Positions 24,522 to 35,382 are shown, counted from the stretch's first letter. The stretch: DNA of 64,000 nt from Flavobacteriaceae bacterium PS02293 (GCA_029960045.1 JASCOV010000010.1:62001-126000), one strand, 5' to 3'. The notes: generated from the letters alone by a model not told the origin. Translations and numbers: made by a program.

Positions 24522-26435
24522 TTATTCTGTGGTGAATGGCGAAGCGGGAAGTTGATTTTCATTGATGAGATTTCCGTCTGGATTGTCTGCCCAACTGTAT
24601 CTCACGGCTGTTGGATTGCTAATTTCATCATTCCAAACTACGATTTTATTTTGTTCAATTTTCGCTTTTGCCCATTTGTAATTTCCAGTTTTATCTTTGA
24701 TTGCAAAACCTTTTAAATCTTTGATTTTTGGAAAATCATCAGTACCTTTTTTGAAAGAAAGAATGATTTTGTTTCCATCAATTTTCATTGATTCGTAAAC
24801 TGGTCCATCAGCGATTATATTTTTTCCTTCAAACTTCAAAGCCTGTAAAGCCAATCTATCTCCAACCGTTTTCTTATTCAAAGGATGAATGTCATTCCAT
24901 TCTCCAACATCTATCGTTACAGCAAGTGCAGTATTTGGGACTTTCAAAGAAACCTGACGTTGCTGTTCTCTCAGTTCTGCCCATTTGCTTTCGACAGGCT
25001 GATTCTTGGCTTCCATAAAATTGGCAAGCTGAACTATGAAAAAAGGCAAATCTTTTTCGCCCCATTTGGAACGCCAATCCGCAATCATTGTAGAAAGTAG
25101 ATCAGAATATTCTTCCGGTTTTTTGGTATTACTTTCTCCCTGATACCAGATTGCGCCTTTGATGTTATAATTAATCAAAGGGTTAATCATCGCATTGTAA
25201 AGTCCGGTCGGTTTCCAGCGAATGAACGTTTGTCCAGGTGCCATTTTTTCCATTTTGGCTCCGATTTTATATTTCCATTCGCCTTCTAAAGAAATTTTCT
25301 GATTATCAACTTCTAAATAATATGGTTTGTCCGCAATGAACTCTCCTTTTCCGCTTCCATTAATTGCTCTTACAGCAACAATATTTTTTCCTTCCTTCAA
25401 AATTCCTTTCGGAACATCATACCAACGTGGCGGATATTCGTAAGTTACATTGCCTACTTTTACACCATTGATGTAAGTTTCATCAGCATCTTTTATTCTT
25501 CCGAGATTCAAAAAAGCAGAGTTGTCAGCTTGATTTTTAGTTAGATTAATTTCTTTTCTGAACCAGACAGAACCTTCAAAGCCACCTTCTTTATCTTCCC
25601 AAGAACCAGGAATATTCATCGTTTTCCAATCGGAATCGTTGACATCAAACTTTTCCCAATGTTGATTGAATCCAATATCACTTTGGTCCAATTCTTCGTA
25701 CCAAGCTTTGCTTAATGTCTGTTCATTAGATTCTGTTGATTTTATTAAATCATCATTTTTCCACTTTTCAGCTTCATTCAGATATTCAGGATATTTTTTC
25801 AGCGAATTGGTATCCATCCAAGCTTGAACTGGCGAACCTCCTAAACTTGCGTGGATAATTCCAATTGCAATTTTATTTTTTTGATTTAATTCTTTAGCAA
25901 AGAAATAGGCAACAGCCGAAAAATTGATAATGGTTTGAGGATTTGTAATTTCCCATTTTCCACTTTCCAAATCATCTTGTGGCGCTTTGAAATTATATTT
26001 TTGAGGAACCGTAAAAAATCTGATATTAGAATTGTTGGCATTTTTAATTTCGTCCTCGTAAAGCGGTTTCACTCTTCGCATCGGAAGTTCCATATTGGAT
26101 TGTCCTGAAGCCAGCCAAACATCGCCAATCATAATATCCTTCAAGGTAATTTCGTTAATTGTCATTACATAAGGACCTCCAGCGTTGATTTTAGGCAGAT
26201 TGATTTTCCAATTGCCTTTATTATCTGTTACTGCAGAATATTTTTTATTCAGAAAATGGACATTGATTTTTTCATCTGGGTCAGCTTTTCCCCAAATCTT
26301 GATATTCTGATTCCTCTGCAAAACCATTCCATCAGAAACCAAAGCTGGCAATTTCACTTTAGCAAAAAATAAATTTCCTGCAAAAAGTAAAAAACCAAAA
26401 AGTAAAACCTGCCTGAATATTCTAATATCTTTCAT
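24522..26435 (-). CDS. Sialate O-acetylesterase-like (SASA) acetylxylan esterase
   Basis: A 637-residue exported SGNH/SASA esterase with a signal peptide (MKDIRIFRQVLLFGFLLFAG). The nucleophile is Ser113 in ASGQSNMEL, the Asp-x-x-His pair is in WNDIHPLNK, and YQGESNT is another family block. A beta-sandwich insert around residues 275-385 (SDWKTMNIPGSW, GSVWFRKEINL) resembles sugar-binding jelly rolls. Although named for sialate, relatives in xylan loci deacetylate xylan, and this context favours that role. Confidence 0.88.
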   Translation of the reverse strand: MKDIRIFRQVLLFGFLLFAGNLFFAKVKLPALVSDGMVLQRNQNIKIWGKADPDEKINVHFLNKKYSAVTDNKGNWKINLPKINAGGPYVMTINEITLKDIMIGDVWLASGQSNMELPMRRVKPLYEDEIKNANNSNIRFFTVPQKYNFKAPQDDLESGKWEITNPQTIINFSAVAYFFAKELNQKNKIAIGIIHASLGGSPVQAWMDTNSLKKYPEYLNEAEKWKNDDLIKSTESNEQTLSKAWYEELDQSDIGFNQHWEKFDVNDSDWKTMNIPGSWEDKEGGFEGSVWFRKEINLTKNQADNSAFLNLGRIKDADETYINGVKVGNVTYEYPPRWYDVPKGILKEGKNIVAVRAINGSGKGEFIADKPYYLEVDNQKISLEGEWKYKIGAKMEKMAPGQTFIRWKPTGLYNAMINPLINYNIKGAIWYQGESNTKKPEEYSDLLSTMIADWRSKWGEKDLPFFIVQLANFMEAKNQPVESKWAELREQQRQVSLKVPNTALAVTIDVGEWNDIHPLNKKTVGDRLALQALKFEGKNIIADGPVYESMKIDGNKIILSFKKGTDDFPKIKDLKGFAIKDKTGNYKWAKAKIEQNKIVVWNDEISNPTAVRYSWADNPDGNLINENQLPASPFTTE

Positions 26436-26444
26436 TTCCGAATA

Positions 26445-28154
26445 TTATTTATATTCATAAAGTTTAATATGCAGAATCTGGAAATCATCCACACCGATTC
26501 TTACGTGTCTGCCTTGATGGGTTTGGTCGCCATTCAGTCTTCTGATGTAAATGAATTTTCCATTTTCGTCAAGTCTAATTTCGTCAACCGGACCAATTCC
26601 TGCACGCGCACCACCATTCCAAACAGACTGCGTTTTTTCTTTTCCACCTTGAGCCGCAAACCCATCCTCTCCCAGATCTTTTGCCTGAATCACTTTTTTC
26701 TCGCTCTCCTTTTCAAATTCCACTACGATTCCGCTTCCTGCAACAATATATTCGTCTTTGGCAATTCGCAATATCAATCCACCTCCTTCCGGCCAAACGC
26801 TTCCATCTTTGGAACGTGGGTCCCAAGGCAATGAGAAATAATGCCTTGCTGTGATTTTCAGATCATCGTAATTGATAATTCTTTCAGAACTTTTTTGATC
26901 AAATAACAATCCTTTCGAGGCTCCTTGTCCTTGATATTTAGTCAACAAAGGCATCAATTGTTTTAATTTAGAATATGCATCTGCCAATCTTTTGCTTCCG
27001 GTCTCAGAATTATTTTCTATTGAGAATGGACTGTAGCCAATCGCATCGTGTTCGCCAAAAGCATAAAAAACCTGAACGCCATTGTTCTGAGTCATTTTGA
27101 TTTCCGGAACAAATAACGGATTGTTATGAAGTCTGTATTTTGCTGACCAAGAAACAAAGTCGCCGTCATATAAATCTGGTGCAAGAATATCAATGCTTGG
27201 TGCAGATGCGTGCCAAATATCAATCAAATGTGCCAATGGTCCGCCCGCAGGATATTCTCCAGGCTGGCGGTTACGGCTGTTCATTGCTGCATTGATATAT
27301 AATGGAAGATTGTAAATTGAACGCGCCGTTTTTGCCAATTTTTCCACATACAAACCATAAGAATACGCAGTGAATAATTCATCTGTGTATAAATCATCTC
27401 CGAAAATCTCCTGCCAATTTCCTTTGGTTTTAAAACCTAATTTTGCCCATTTTTCAGATAGAGAAGGATGAAGGTCTTTTTTATTTTTAACTAAGAATTT
27501 AATTAATGTTTCTGGAACTTGTGCATTGAAAACAGCGTTTGCCTCTTTGGAATAATCGCGAGCACCTTCCAACATCCCAATCTCATTTTCCACCTGAACC
27601 ATAATGACAGTTTTGTCTTGGTCAACTTTGGCAATGTGTTTAATCAATTCTCCAAAGACCTTGTTATCGGCCTTCAGAACATTGTCGGAAAAAGAACTTG
27701 CAATTTCCAAAGGTTTTCCTGCTTTGGAGTAAGCTCTTGGATATTTTTTATAATCCCGCTTGAACCAAAGTGGCGCATAACAAGACATTGAGTTTTTATA
27801 AGACCCAAACCAAAGAAAAATGACTTTCAAATCATTTTTTTTCGCCTGCTCAATAGATTTATCAATCAAACTGAAATCATATTTTCCTTCCTCAGGCTCT
27901 ATCAAATCCCAATAGGCAGGAACCAAAACTGTATTAAGCCCCATCTTCTGAAGCTTCGGGAAATCTCTTTCAATATCTTGAAAAGATGAAGCTGAGGAAT
28001 TTCCTAATTCTCCTCCTAAAATCAGGAAAGGTTTTTTATCAACCATCAGTTGTGTTGCCGTTCCTTTTTTCTGCAAATAAGGCAATTCTTTTTGTGCAAA
28101 AGCAACCGATGAAATTGCTAAACAACTAAAAGTAAATATTTTTGAAAGTCTCAT
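26445..28154 (-). CDS. GH35-type glycosidase with DUF5597 domain
   Basis: A 569-residue exported enzyme with a signal peptide ending near SVAFAQ. The GH35 barrel has the acid/base Glu191 (VQVENEIGMLEG) and the likely nucleophile Glu351 (FVPEIKM); the C-terminal third matches the DUF5597 beta domain that often follows such barrels. Substrates in this subgroup are beta-galactosides or arabinopyranosyl side chains. In a xylan locus it could remove rare galactose or arabinopyranose decorations. It heads the second run of genes after a 617-bp gap, so it likely has its own promoter. Confidence 0.88.
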   Translation of the reverse strand: MRLSKIFTFSCLAISSVAFAQKELPYLQKKGTATQLMVDKKPFLILGGELGNSSASSFQDIERDFPKLQKMGLNTVLVPAYWDLIEPEEGKYDFSLIDKSIEQAKKNDLKVIFLWFGSYKNSMSCYAPLWFKRDYKKYPRAYSKAGKPLEIASSFSDNVLKADNKVFGELIKHIAKVDQDKTVIMVQVENEIGMLEGARDYSKEANAVFNAQVPETLIKFLVKNKKDLHPSLSEKWAKLGFKTKGNWQEIFGDDLYTDELFTAYSYGLYVEKLAKTARSIYNLPLYINAAMNSRNRQPGEYPAGGPLAHLIDIWHASAPSIDILAPDLYDGDFVSWSAKYRLHNNPLFVPEIKMTQNNGVQVFYAFGEHDAIGYSPFSIENNSETGSKRLADAYSKLKQLMPLLTKYQGQGASKGLLFDQKSSERIINYDDLKITARHYFSLPWDPRSKDGSVWPEGGGLILRIAKDEYIVAGSGIVVEFEKESEKKVIQAKDLGEDGFAAQGGKEKTQSVWNGGARAGIGPVDEIRLDENGKFIYIRRLNGDQTHQGRHVRIGVDDFQILHIKLYEYK

Positions 28155-28771
28155 AAAGAAATCTTTTATTTTAAAATTAATTATCGAAAATCATTAATAT
28201 TAATATCAATCTCTCAAAGATTTATTTTATTAATTGCTAAATTTTATTTCTAAAAATCAATTAGCTTCAAATCAACATTTTTAAAAATAATAGAAAGATT
28301 CTAATTGGCAAACGAATTTGAAGAAATGAAATAAAACTCAAAAATTATTACAAAAATCAACTCCAAAAACGCAGTCAAAAAAAGCGATACTTATCATAAA
28401 AAATAAGATAATTAAACCCTTATAAAATCAGCATTCTAAAACGGAAATCTTTATATATAAATCGATTAGACTAAATTCAGTTTTTTAGCAAATTTTTCAC
28501 ACTTTAGACTTATCGTATTTTTGAAGATATGTTTTTGATTAAATCTTATGAAAAGGTAATTGAGAGCCTCAAATAACTTTAACATAATTTTAACATTAAG
28601 TTCATTTATATTTAATGTTAAATCAAGGTTTATTGATGATTTGAAGCTCTGTTTTATTACTAAAAATGGGCTCTGTAAAGCGAATTATATAATTTTCATC
28701 AAAATAATTTAAATTAAAGTGTCTGTTTGACATTTAATTAACTTATTCAATGAAATCAGATTTAATAAAAA
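28155..28771. other. 617-bp AT-rich gap between two halves of the xylan locus
   Basis: No coding region or stable RNA is apparent. The gap divides the unit ending in the aldose epimerase from the one starting with GH35 and probably carries the promoter of the latter. At 28391-28398 it contains TTATCATA, identical to one arm of the inverted repeat upstream of the regulator gene (49422-49440). No clear TAnnTTTG box on the minus strand was found. Confidence 0.5.
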
Positions 28772-29833
28772 TCAATCTTTAACCGAGAATTTATAAATGG
28801 TTTTTGAATGATATTTCTCTTCTGGATTTAATAATGTTGATGGAAAATCGGCTTGATTTGGAGAATTGGGAAAATGTTGAGTTTCCAAGCAAAATCCAGT
28901 TCGCATTTCACTTTTTCCGCCAGTTTTAGTTTCGAATTTTCCATCGAGGAAATTTCCGGAATAGAACTGAACGCCTGGTTCGGTTGTCAAAACTTCCATC
29001 ACTCTACCCGATTCTGGATGATAAACTTCAGCAATATTTCGCAATTCGTTTCCGTTCAAAATCCAAGTGTGGTCGTAGCCTTTTCCAAGTTTTAATTGCT
29101 CATCATCAGCATTAATATCTTTTCCAATCGGTTTAAAAACTGTAAAATCGAAAGCAGAATTCTTTACATTTCTCAGTTCGCCAGTCGGAATCATATTAGA
29201 ATTAACTGGTAAAAATTGACTCGAATTAATTTGCAATTCGTGGTCAGTAATTTCCTTGGTAAAATCTCCCGAAAGATTGAAATATGAATGTTGCGTCAGA
29301 TTAACAATCGTCGGTTTGTCAGTTTCAGCTTCGTAAGAAATTTCTAAAGTATCGTCATCCGTCAACGTATAAAAAACTGTCGTTTTCAGATTTCCTGGAA
29401 AACCTTCTTTGCCGTCTGGGCTTGTGTAAGTCAGTTTTAAAGTTGGAAATTCAGAATCTTTAACAATTTCAATATTCCAAAATTTGGTATGAAAACCATT
29501 TTTGCCCCCGTGCAAACTATTAGAATTATCATTTTGATTGGTTTGATAAGTTTTACCATCAATTTCGAATTTCCCATTCGCAATTCTATTTCCGTATCTT
29601 CCGATGATTGCTCCAAAAAAGTACGGATTTCCATTGAAATAATCTTCCGGTTTTGTGAATCCTAAAACCACATCTTCGTACTTTCCATTTTTGTCCGGAG
29701 CCGTAAGAGAAGTAATAATTCCACCAAAATTGATGACTTCCAACTTCATCCCATTTTTGTTGGTCAACGTATATTTCTTGACCAATTTTCCGTCAGAAAT
29801 TGTCCCGTAATCTGAAACTTGAATATCTTTCAT
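28772..29833 (-). CDS. Aldose 1-epimerase (galactose mutarotase family)
   Basis: A 353-residue cytosolic enzyme that interconverts alpha and beta anomers of aldoses. Family blocks are FGGIITSLTAPDKNG, IGRYGNRIANGKF, LHGGKNGFH, LTQHSYFNLSG with the catalytic His, and the C-terminal CLETQHFPNSPNQ. It lies 15 bp after the GH115 gene, at the end of the first half of the xylan locus. It probably supplies the right anomer of xylose or arabinose for the isomerase, as in other pentose loci. Confidence 0.93.
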   Translation of the reverse strand: MKDIQVSDYGTISDGKLVKKYTLTNKNGMKLEVINFGGIITSLTAPDKNGKYEDVVLGFTKPEDYFNGNPYFFGAIIGRYGNRIANGKFEIDGKTYQTNQNDNSNSLHGGKNGFHTKFWNIEIVKDSEFPTLKLTYTSPDGKEGFPGNLKTTVFYTLTDDDTLEISYEAETDKPTIVNLTQHSYFNLSGDFTKEITDHELQINSSQFLPVNSNMIPTGELRNVKNSAFDFTVFKPIGKDINADDEQLKLGKGYDHTWILNGNELRNIAEVYHPESGRVMEVLTTEPGVQFYSGNFLDGKFETKTGGKSEMRTGFCLETQHFPNSPNQADFPSTLLNPEEKYHSKTIYKFSVKD

Positions 29834-29848
29834 TACTTTAAAATCTAA

Positions 29849-32374
29849 TTAATTTGCAAAATCACTTTCCGGTGCACCGAGGTAAGAATCCTTCAAACCG
29901 CCTGTATCAATCAATATTTTTTCTAAAACAATTCCCGCATCTAAAACTCGGAAATGCAAAGTATTTTTTCCAACTTTTGAAATTTGATGTTTTGTTTTTG
30001 ATTTGATGATGTGTTCCGATTGCCATAGCCCTAATTCTCCACGATAATGTCCATTAAAATTAACAATCTGAGGTTTTTCATTATCAAAAGAAATCTCATA
30101 ACGAAGACCTTTGTTTGAATTAAAATTAAGCGTCGGTGCTAATAACAATTGAACTTCAAATTCTCCTGTCGAACTGAAATTAACCTCATATTCAAGCGAA
30201 ACATTTTCATTCTGTTTTGGAGAAATATTCTGAGGAAAAGTACTAATTCCAGATAAGGTTTTTCCAAAATCAGGAATCACTTTCCATTCTATTTTATCTG
30301 AATTATTTTTTCTTGAAAAATGCTCCGCTTCGATGGAAATGTAACCGGCTTTTTCTTTGAAGATTCTGCTTTTTAAAACTTCATTTTCATTTATATGAAT
30401 TAATTCCGGCAATTTATTCTTGTCAGGCTGTTGCCAATTGTCGTAACCAATTCTGGTCTGGTCCATCATATGCTTCCATTTTCCGCCAGAGATTCCATTA
30501 TTATATTTATTCTGCAAAACCGAATCATATTCAAAATTTTTCTTTGCTTTCTCTGCAAAATCATTAGCTCTGATGTCTTTTTTTGAAGCTAACTGATGAT
30601 TTTTTGCGACATTAAAATACATTTCATACAAATTACTGCAAGCATCAATCGGATACAAAACCAATTGGAAATATGCATCTTTATACTCTTTTGGAATCTC
30701 GTTGTAAAGCCTGTTTGCATCCAATGATAATTTTCGATAATAGTTGACAACAGTTTCGAATTCATTATAATTTTCCAGACTGTAAATTTTGCTGTCCAAA
30801 GTTTCAGGCGTGACTCTTCTGTTGTATTTTGCATACAGATTTATCATTCTTGCGATTTCTTTAGAATGCTTTTCTCCAAACTGGTTAGAAGCCCAATTTT
30901 CCGTGTATTCCAAAAGATTATTGGCATTGAATTGTTTTGGATTCCAAGCCATTTCCATAAAAAAACTGATTGGAAATTCCATTGGTTTCAAATCGCCAAC
31001 GTTCACAACCCAAATTTTGTCAACTTTATGTTCATACGTCAGATTCATCTGCTCCCAAATTCTTTGGATTGGACTGATGTTTATCCATTTGGAATTTCTC
31101 GGTCCACCAACATAATCAAAGTGATAATACATTCCGTAACCGCCTTTGTGCAAAGGTTTTGACAAATCCGGAAGTTTGCGGACATTCCCCCAATTATCAT
31201 CACAAAAAAGCAAAGTCACATCATCTGGAACACGCATTCCTGCATCATAATAATCCTGAACTTCTTTGTACAAAGCCCAAACTTGTGGTGTTTTATTGGC
31301 ATTTTTACCAGTCACTTTTCCGATAATATTTCTTTGGTTTTTGACAATATTTTCAAGAAGCGAAATGTTGGTTCCCTCGCCCATCGCTTCGTCGCCATCG
31401 CCACGCATCCCGACTGTAACCAGCTTTTCCCAGTTTTTGGAACGTTCTATTCCGGTTGTCCAGAAGTCATCCAATATTTTTGAATTTTTCGAATAATCCC
31501 AGACATTCGGTAGATTATTTTTCTTGATGTATCGTCGCCAATCCTGCTGTGCCAAAGCCATCGGCTCGTGATGTGACGTTCCCATTACGATTCCCATTTT
31601 ATTGGCCAAAATTCCGTTCTGTGGGTCATCATCGTAGAAAGCACTTCCCCACATTGCCGGCCAGAGATAATTGCCTTTGAGTCTCAAAATCAGTTCAAAA
31701 ACTTTCTCATAAAATTTGGAATTGAAACCGCCAAAAGTTGCTCTCGCCCAGCCTCCAAGTGATGGTTCTTCGTCATTTAGGAAAATTCCGCGGTATTCTA
31801 CAGCTGGTTCGTTGTCTGTGTAAATTCCTTTTTTGAAATAAAGATTTTCTAATTTTTTGACCGGAACATCAGCCCAATAATTCCACGGCGAAACTCCGAT
31901 TTGCTTTGAAAATTCGTAGATTCCGTAGATTGTTCCGCGTTTGTCACTTCCTGCAATCACGATAACATCTGAGATTCCGTTGAAATCTTTTATGTTTTGA
32001 ATGATATATTTTTCTCTTTTTCCTTTTAAATCTTTCTCGTTAAGTTTTTTCTGTTTGATTAATTCATCAATAATAGAATTCGTTCCGATGGTTCCAATGA
32101 TAATTAATGGCGATTGAGAAGTTGAAATTTGATTAATGACAATGGGAGTTTCGCCTGTGACTTTTTGAAAATCTGTTTGAAGAGTATTGACTGCTCTCAG
32201 AATTCCTTTGTCGATGAATTGGTTGGTAAATAATGAAACATTTGTTGATTTTTCCTTTACAACAATAACATCAGAGCTTTTTTCAGTCGTGATGAATTGT
32301 TGGACAGCTTTTATCCTCAATCCAAAACTGAAGATGAGAATCACTATTAATATCGATTTCAAAAATGGATTCAT
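29849..32374 (-). CDS. GH115 alpha-glucuronidase
   Basis: An 841-residue exported enzyme that removes glucuronic or 4-O-methylglucuronic acid from internal and terminal xylose units of polymeric xylan. A signal peptide covers the first 20 or so residues. GH115 hallmarks include SDKRGTIYGIYEFS, WNYWADVPVKK, LRLKGNYLWPAMWGSAF, MGTSHHEPM, TVGMRGDGDEAM and VNVGDLKPMEFP. A C-terminal beta-rich extension (residues about 690-830) is typical of the family. Along with GH67 it gives the organism both known debranching routes. Confidence 0.95.
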   Translation of the reverse strand: MNPFLKSILIVILIFSFGLRIKAVQQFITTEKSSDVIVVKEKSTNVSLFTNQFIDKGILRAVNTLQTDFQKVTGETPIVINQISTSQSPLIIIGTIGTNSIIDELIKQKKLNEKDLKGKREKYIIQNIKDFNGISDVIVIAGSDKRGTIYGIYEFSKQIGVSPWNYWADVPVKKLENLYFKKGIYTDNEPAVEYRGIFLNDEEPSLGGWARATFGGFNSKFYEKVFELILRLKGNYLWPAMWGSAFYDDDPQNGILANKMGIVMGTSHHEPMALAQQDWRRYIKKNNLPNVWDYSKNSKILDDFWTTGIERSKNWEKLVTVGMRGDGDEAMGEGTNISLLENIVKNQRNIIGKVTGKNANKTPQVWALYKEVQDYYDAGMRVPDDVTLLFCDDNWGNVRKLPDLSKPLHKGGYGMYYHFDYVGGPRNSKWINISPIQRIWEQMNLTYEHKVDKIWVVNVGDLKPMEFPISFFMEMAWNPKQFNANNLLEYTENWASNQFGEKHSKEIARMINLYAKYNRRVTPETLDSKIYSLENYNEFETVVNYYRKLSLDANRLYNEIPKEYKDAYFQLVLYPIDACSNLYEMYFNVAKNHQLASKKDIRANDFAEKAKKNFEYDSVLQNKYNNGISGGKWKHMMDQTRIGYDNWQQPDKNKLPELIHINENEVLKSRIFKEKAGYISIEAEHFSRKNNSDKIEWKVIPDFGKTLSGISTFPQNISPKQNENVSLEYEVNFSSTGEFEVQLLLAPTLNFNSNKGLRYEISFDNEKPQIVNFNGHYRGELGLWQSEHIIKSKTKHQISKVGKNTLHFRVLDAGIVLEKILIDTGGLKDSYLGAPESDFAN

Positions 32375-32397
32375 TATAATTAATTTTAAATATTAAT

Positions 32398-34089
32398 TTA
32401 CAACTTGATATCATTATCAGAGGTTGCATACAATCCAATCAAACTTCCTGTAAATCCACCCGCAACATCTGTTGACAAAATATCGCCGGACACTTTTCCG
32501 CCAAGATTTTTAAAGTTTTTTCCATCCAAAGAATAATTGAACTGATAATCATCTGCCACAACAGAAACCTGAAGCTGAATGTTTTTCGAAAGTGAAATCT
32601 TCTCGCTAGAAATTATTATAGAATTTCCTTTTTCTGTTCGTTCCAGAACAATGTAGAAATCTTTATCTTTCTTCGTAACTCCAAAAACGTAGTTGAAATT
32701 TTCGCTCTGATAGCAGGTCATTCCAGCTAATTCTTTTTCAGATTTTGGTTTAAAATCCAAAGAAACTGTGGTTTCTGATGTTGTGTGTTGTTGTCTGTGA
32801 AACAATGCAGAAATTGGTGCTTTTGCTTTGATATTCGTTGAAAAAGGATTGATTTTGATTCCATTTTTAGTTGAGGAAATAAAACTTTCACGAGGTCCAC
32901 GCATTGCAATCCATCGGTAATCCAATTGAGTTTTTTTCAAATCATCATTGAAAATGAAATTACCATTCGGAAAAAATTCTTTCTCGTCGGTTTGATTTTT
33001 TACGCCATTTGGCATTTTCAATTTTGGTTTCATTGGCACCAATCCATTTTGAAAAACAGGATAAGTTCCGCTCCAATCGACAGGTAAAATGAAGGTTTCG
33101 CGTCCCGTTGTCACTCTGTTTTTTTCGTTTGGTCGAATGGCTAAAAATACGCCGTAATACTTTCCGTCAGGCGTTTCCACCAAGTCAGCGTGACCAGCCC
33201 AATCCACTTTGTCTTTTCTGTCTTTCGGAAAATATCTTTGGGTCAAAATCGGATTATTTCCGGCCGGAACAAATGGACCTTTAGGAGAATCTGACATAAA
33301 AACAACTTCGCTGTGATTCCCTCCAGTTCCGCCTTCTGCACACATCAGAAAATATTTACCATCTTTTTTGTAAAGATGCGGACCTTCTATCCAAATCGGT
33401 TTTTGGCTAATATCAACGCCTCCATTTACAATAATTTTATCTGAACCGGCAACAATCTGGTCTTTTTCCAAATCGTAATCCCATATTTTGATGACTCTAT
33501 GTCCGCTGTATTGTTCCGTTCCTTTTGGTGGTGCATCGTTGTGAACAATGTAGGCTTTTCCGTCATCATCAAAGAAAATCGAAGGGTCAATTCCGTCAAA
33601 GTTGAGTTTTTGAACTTCGCTCCAGCCTTGTTTTGGGTCTTTTGTTTTTACGACCATATTTCCGATTCCGCTTGCAATCTGCGTGGTAATCATATAAAAT
33701 GTGTCGTTGTGCTTGTTGTATTTGATGTCTGGCGCGTAGATTCCTTCTGAGAATCCGGCTTTATCAACTTTCAATTGTGAAGGTCTGTCCAAAACGTGAC
33801 CAATCTGTTTCCAATTCACCAAATCATTAGAATGAAAAATCGGAACGCCAGGAAACATTGAAAATGAAGAATTGACCAAATAATAATCGTTTCCTTTTCT
33901 CGTGATACTCGGGTCCGGATAACAGCCCTGAAGTATCGGAGAATAGAATTCGTCTTCTTTCAGAGGATTTTCTGAGTAGATTTTGTCATTTCCCTTGTAA
34001 GAAAAATCAGAAAAAACCTGAGCCGAATTATTTTGAAATAAAAATAAAACTGAAGCTGTAAGAATATATTTTGTGATATTATTTTTCAT
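32398..34089 (-). CDS. GH43 beta-xylosidase with C-terminal beta-sandwich
   Basis: A 563-residue exported enzyme with a signal peptide (cleavage near NSAQ). The N-terminal propeller has catalytic Asp59 (GCYPDPSI), Asp168 (DGIDPSIFF) and Glu235 (IWIEGPHLY). The C-terminal domain (about residues 370-560), starting near FIFNDDLKKTQLDYRWIAMRGPRE, resembles the beta-sandwich of GH43 xylosidases that shapes the active site. It would release xylose from xylo-oligosaccharides in the periplasm. It ends 23 bp before GH115 and starts 2 bp after the transporter gene. Confidence 0.93.
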   Translation of the reverse strand: MKNNITKYILTASVLFLFQNNSAQVFSDFSYKGNDKIYSENPLKEDEFYSPILQGCYPDPSITRKGNDYYLVNSSFSMFPGVPIFHSNDLVNWKQIGHVLDRPSQLKVDKAGFSEGIYAPDIKYNKHNDTFYMITTQIASGIGNMVVKTKDPKQGWSEVQKLNFDGIDPSIFFDDDGKAYIVHNDAPPKGTEQYSGHRVIKIWDYDLEKDQIVAGSDKIIVNGGVDISQKPIWIEGPHLYKKDGKYFLMCAEGGTGGNHSEVVFMSDSPKGPFVPAGNNPILTQRYFPKDRKDKVDWAGHADLVETPDGKYYGVFLAIRPNEKNRVTTGRETFILPVDWSGTYPVFQNGLVPMKPKLKMPNGVKNQTDEKEFFPNGNFIFNDDLKKTQLDYRWIAMRGPRESFISSTKNGIKINPFSTNIKAKAPISALFHRQQHTTSETTVSLDFKPKSEKELAGMTCYQSENFNYVFGVTKKDKDFYIVLERTEKGNSIIISSEKISLSKNIQLQVSVVADDYQFNYSLDGKNFKNLGGKVSGDILSTDVAGGFTGSLIGLYATSDNDIKL

Positions 34090-34091
34090 AG

Positions 34092-35381
34092 TTAAATTTT
34101 ATTATTTTGAATGTTTGCTTTTCTGTTAATTAATTTAATAACCAGCCAAGCAGAGACGTAAGAGATTCCTGCAATGAAAAAGATGATGTTATAACCGCCG
34201 TTGATATTCCCTGCTTTTTTGAAAAAGTCTAAAACAATTCCGATAAAAAGTGGAAAAAAGATTCCCGCAACAGAACCCATCATTCCGCCAAAACCAATGA
34301 CAGAACTCACATAATTATTGGGTAATTTGTCGCCAACAGCAGTCATTAGATTAGCACTCCAACCTTGATGCGCAGCAGTCGCAAAAGCAATTACAACCGT
34401 AATCATCCACATATTATCCAGATATTTTGAAAACATAACCGGAACGACCAGCAATGCGAAAAGTAACATTGTAAAATTTCGAGCTTTGTTGATTTCCCAA
34501 CCTTTTTTGATTAAAGTTGAAGACAAATAACCGCCTCCAATACTTCCAATGGTTGTTCCACTGTAGATTAAAATCAATGGTAATGAAGGTTTCGTTAAAT
34601 CCATTTTGAAAACATCTGCAAAATAGGCAGGTAACCAAAACATAAAGAAATACCAGATTGGGTCCGTCATCATTTTTCCGATGGCAAAAGACCAAGTTGC
34701 TTTTAGTTTCAGAATATCTTTCAGAGGTGCGCTTGGCAAATTATTTTGATTTTCCTCTTGGTCACTTTTGATGTAAGCCAGTTCTTCTGCAGAAAGATTT
34801 TTATTTCCTTCGGGTTTATTATAAAAACGCCACCAAAGTACCAGCCACAACAATCCAGCCGCGCCAATCCAGACAAAAGTCTCCTGCCAGCCGTAATGTC
34901 CTAAAATAAAAGGTACCAGAATAGGCGCTAATATTGCTCCAACTGTTGCTCCGGAATTGAAAATCCCTGTTGCCAAAGCCCTTTCTTTTTTCGGAAACCA
35001 TTCTGCTACAGACTTGATGGCTGCAGGAAAATTACCTGCTTCTGAAAGTCCCAATGCTGTTCTTGCAAACAAAAATCCCATTGTGCTTTTCACAAATCCG
35101 TGACCGATAGAAGCCAAACTCCAAACTACCAAAGAAACCGCATATCCAATCTTAGAACCTACTTTATCTACAAACCTTCCCATCAAAAGATTTCCCAAAG
35201 CATAAGATGCTGTGAAAGCCATCACAATGTAACTGTAATCTTTTTCTGACCAGCCAAACTCTGCTTCCAAAGTGGGTTTCAGAAGTCCCATCACCTGGCG
35301 GTCAAGATAATTGATTGTTGTTGCCAGAAAAACCAAAAACAACATAAACCATCTCAGATTCTTTTTTTGTGGTGCCTTCAT
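34092..35381 (-). CDS. MFS hexuronate transporter (ExuT-like)
   Basis: A 429-residue 12-helix transporter of the anion:cation symporter branch of the MFS. The opening LRWFMLFLVFLATTINYLDRQVM matches ExuT/GudP transporters, and GRFVDKVGSKIGY is the helix 2-3 loop. The gene is next to KDPG aldolase, KDG kinase and glucuronate isomerase, which supports uptake of glucuronate freed in the periplasm by GH115 and GH67. Only one base separates it from the aldolase gene. Confidence 0.92.
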   Translation of the reverse strand: MKAPQKKNLRWFMLFLVFLATTINYLDRQVMGLLKPTLEAEFGWSEKDYSYIVMAFTASYALGNLLMGRFVDKVGSKIGYAVSLVVWSLASIGHGFVKSTMGFLFARTALGLSEAGNFPAAIKSVAEWFPKKERALATGIFNSGATVGAILAPILVPFILGHYGWQETFVWIGAAGLLWLVLWWRFYNKPEGNKNLSAEELAYIKSDQEENQNNLPSAPLKDILKLKATWSFAIGKMMTDPIWYFFMFWLPAYFADVFKMDLTKPSLPLILIYSGTTIGSIGGGYLSSTLIKKGWEINKARNFTMLLFALLVVPVMFSKYLDNMWMITVVIAFATAAHQGWSANLMTAVGDKLPNNYVSSVIGFGGMMGSVAGIFFPLFIGIVLDFFKKAGNINGGYNIIFFIAGISYVSAWLVIKLINRKANIQNNKI

Positions 35382-35382
35382 C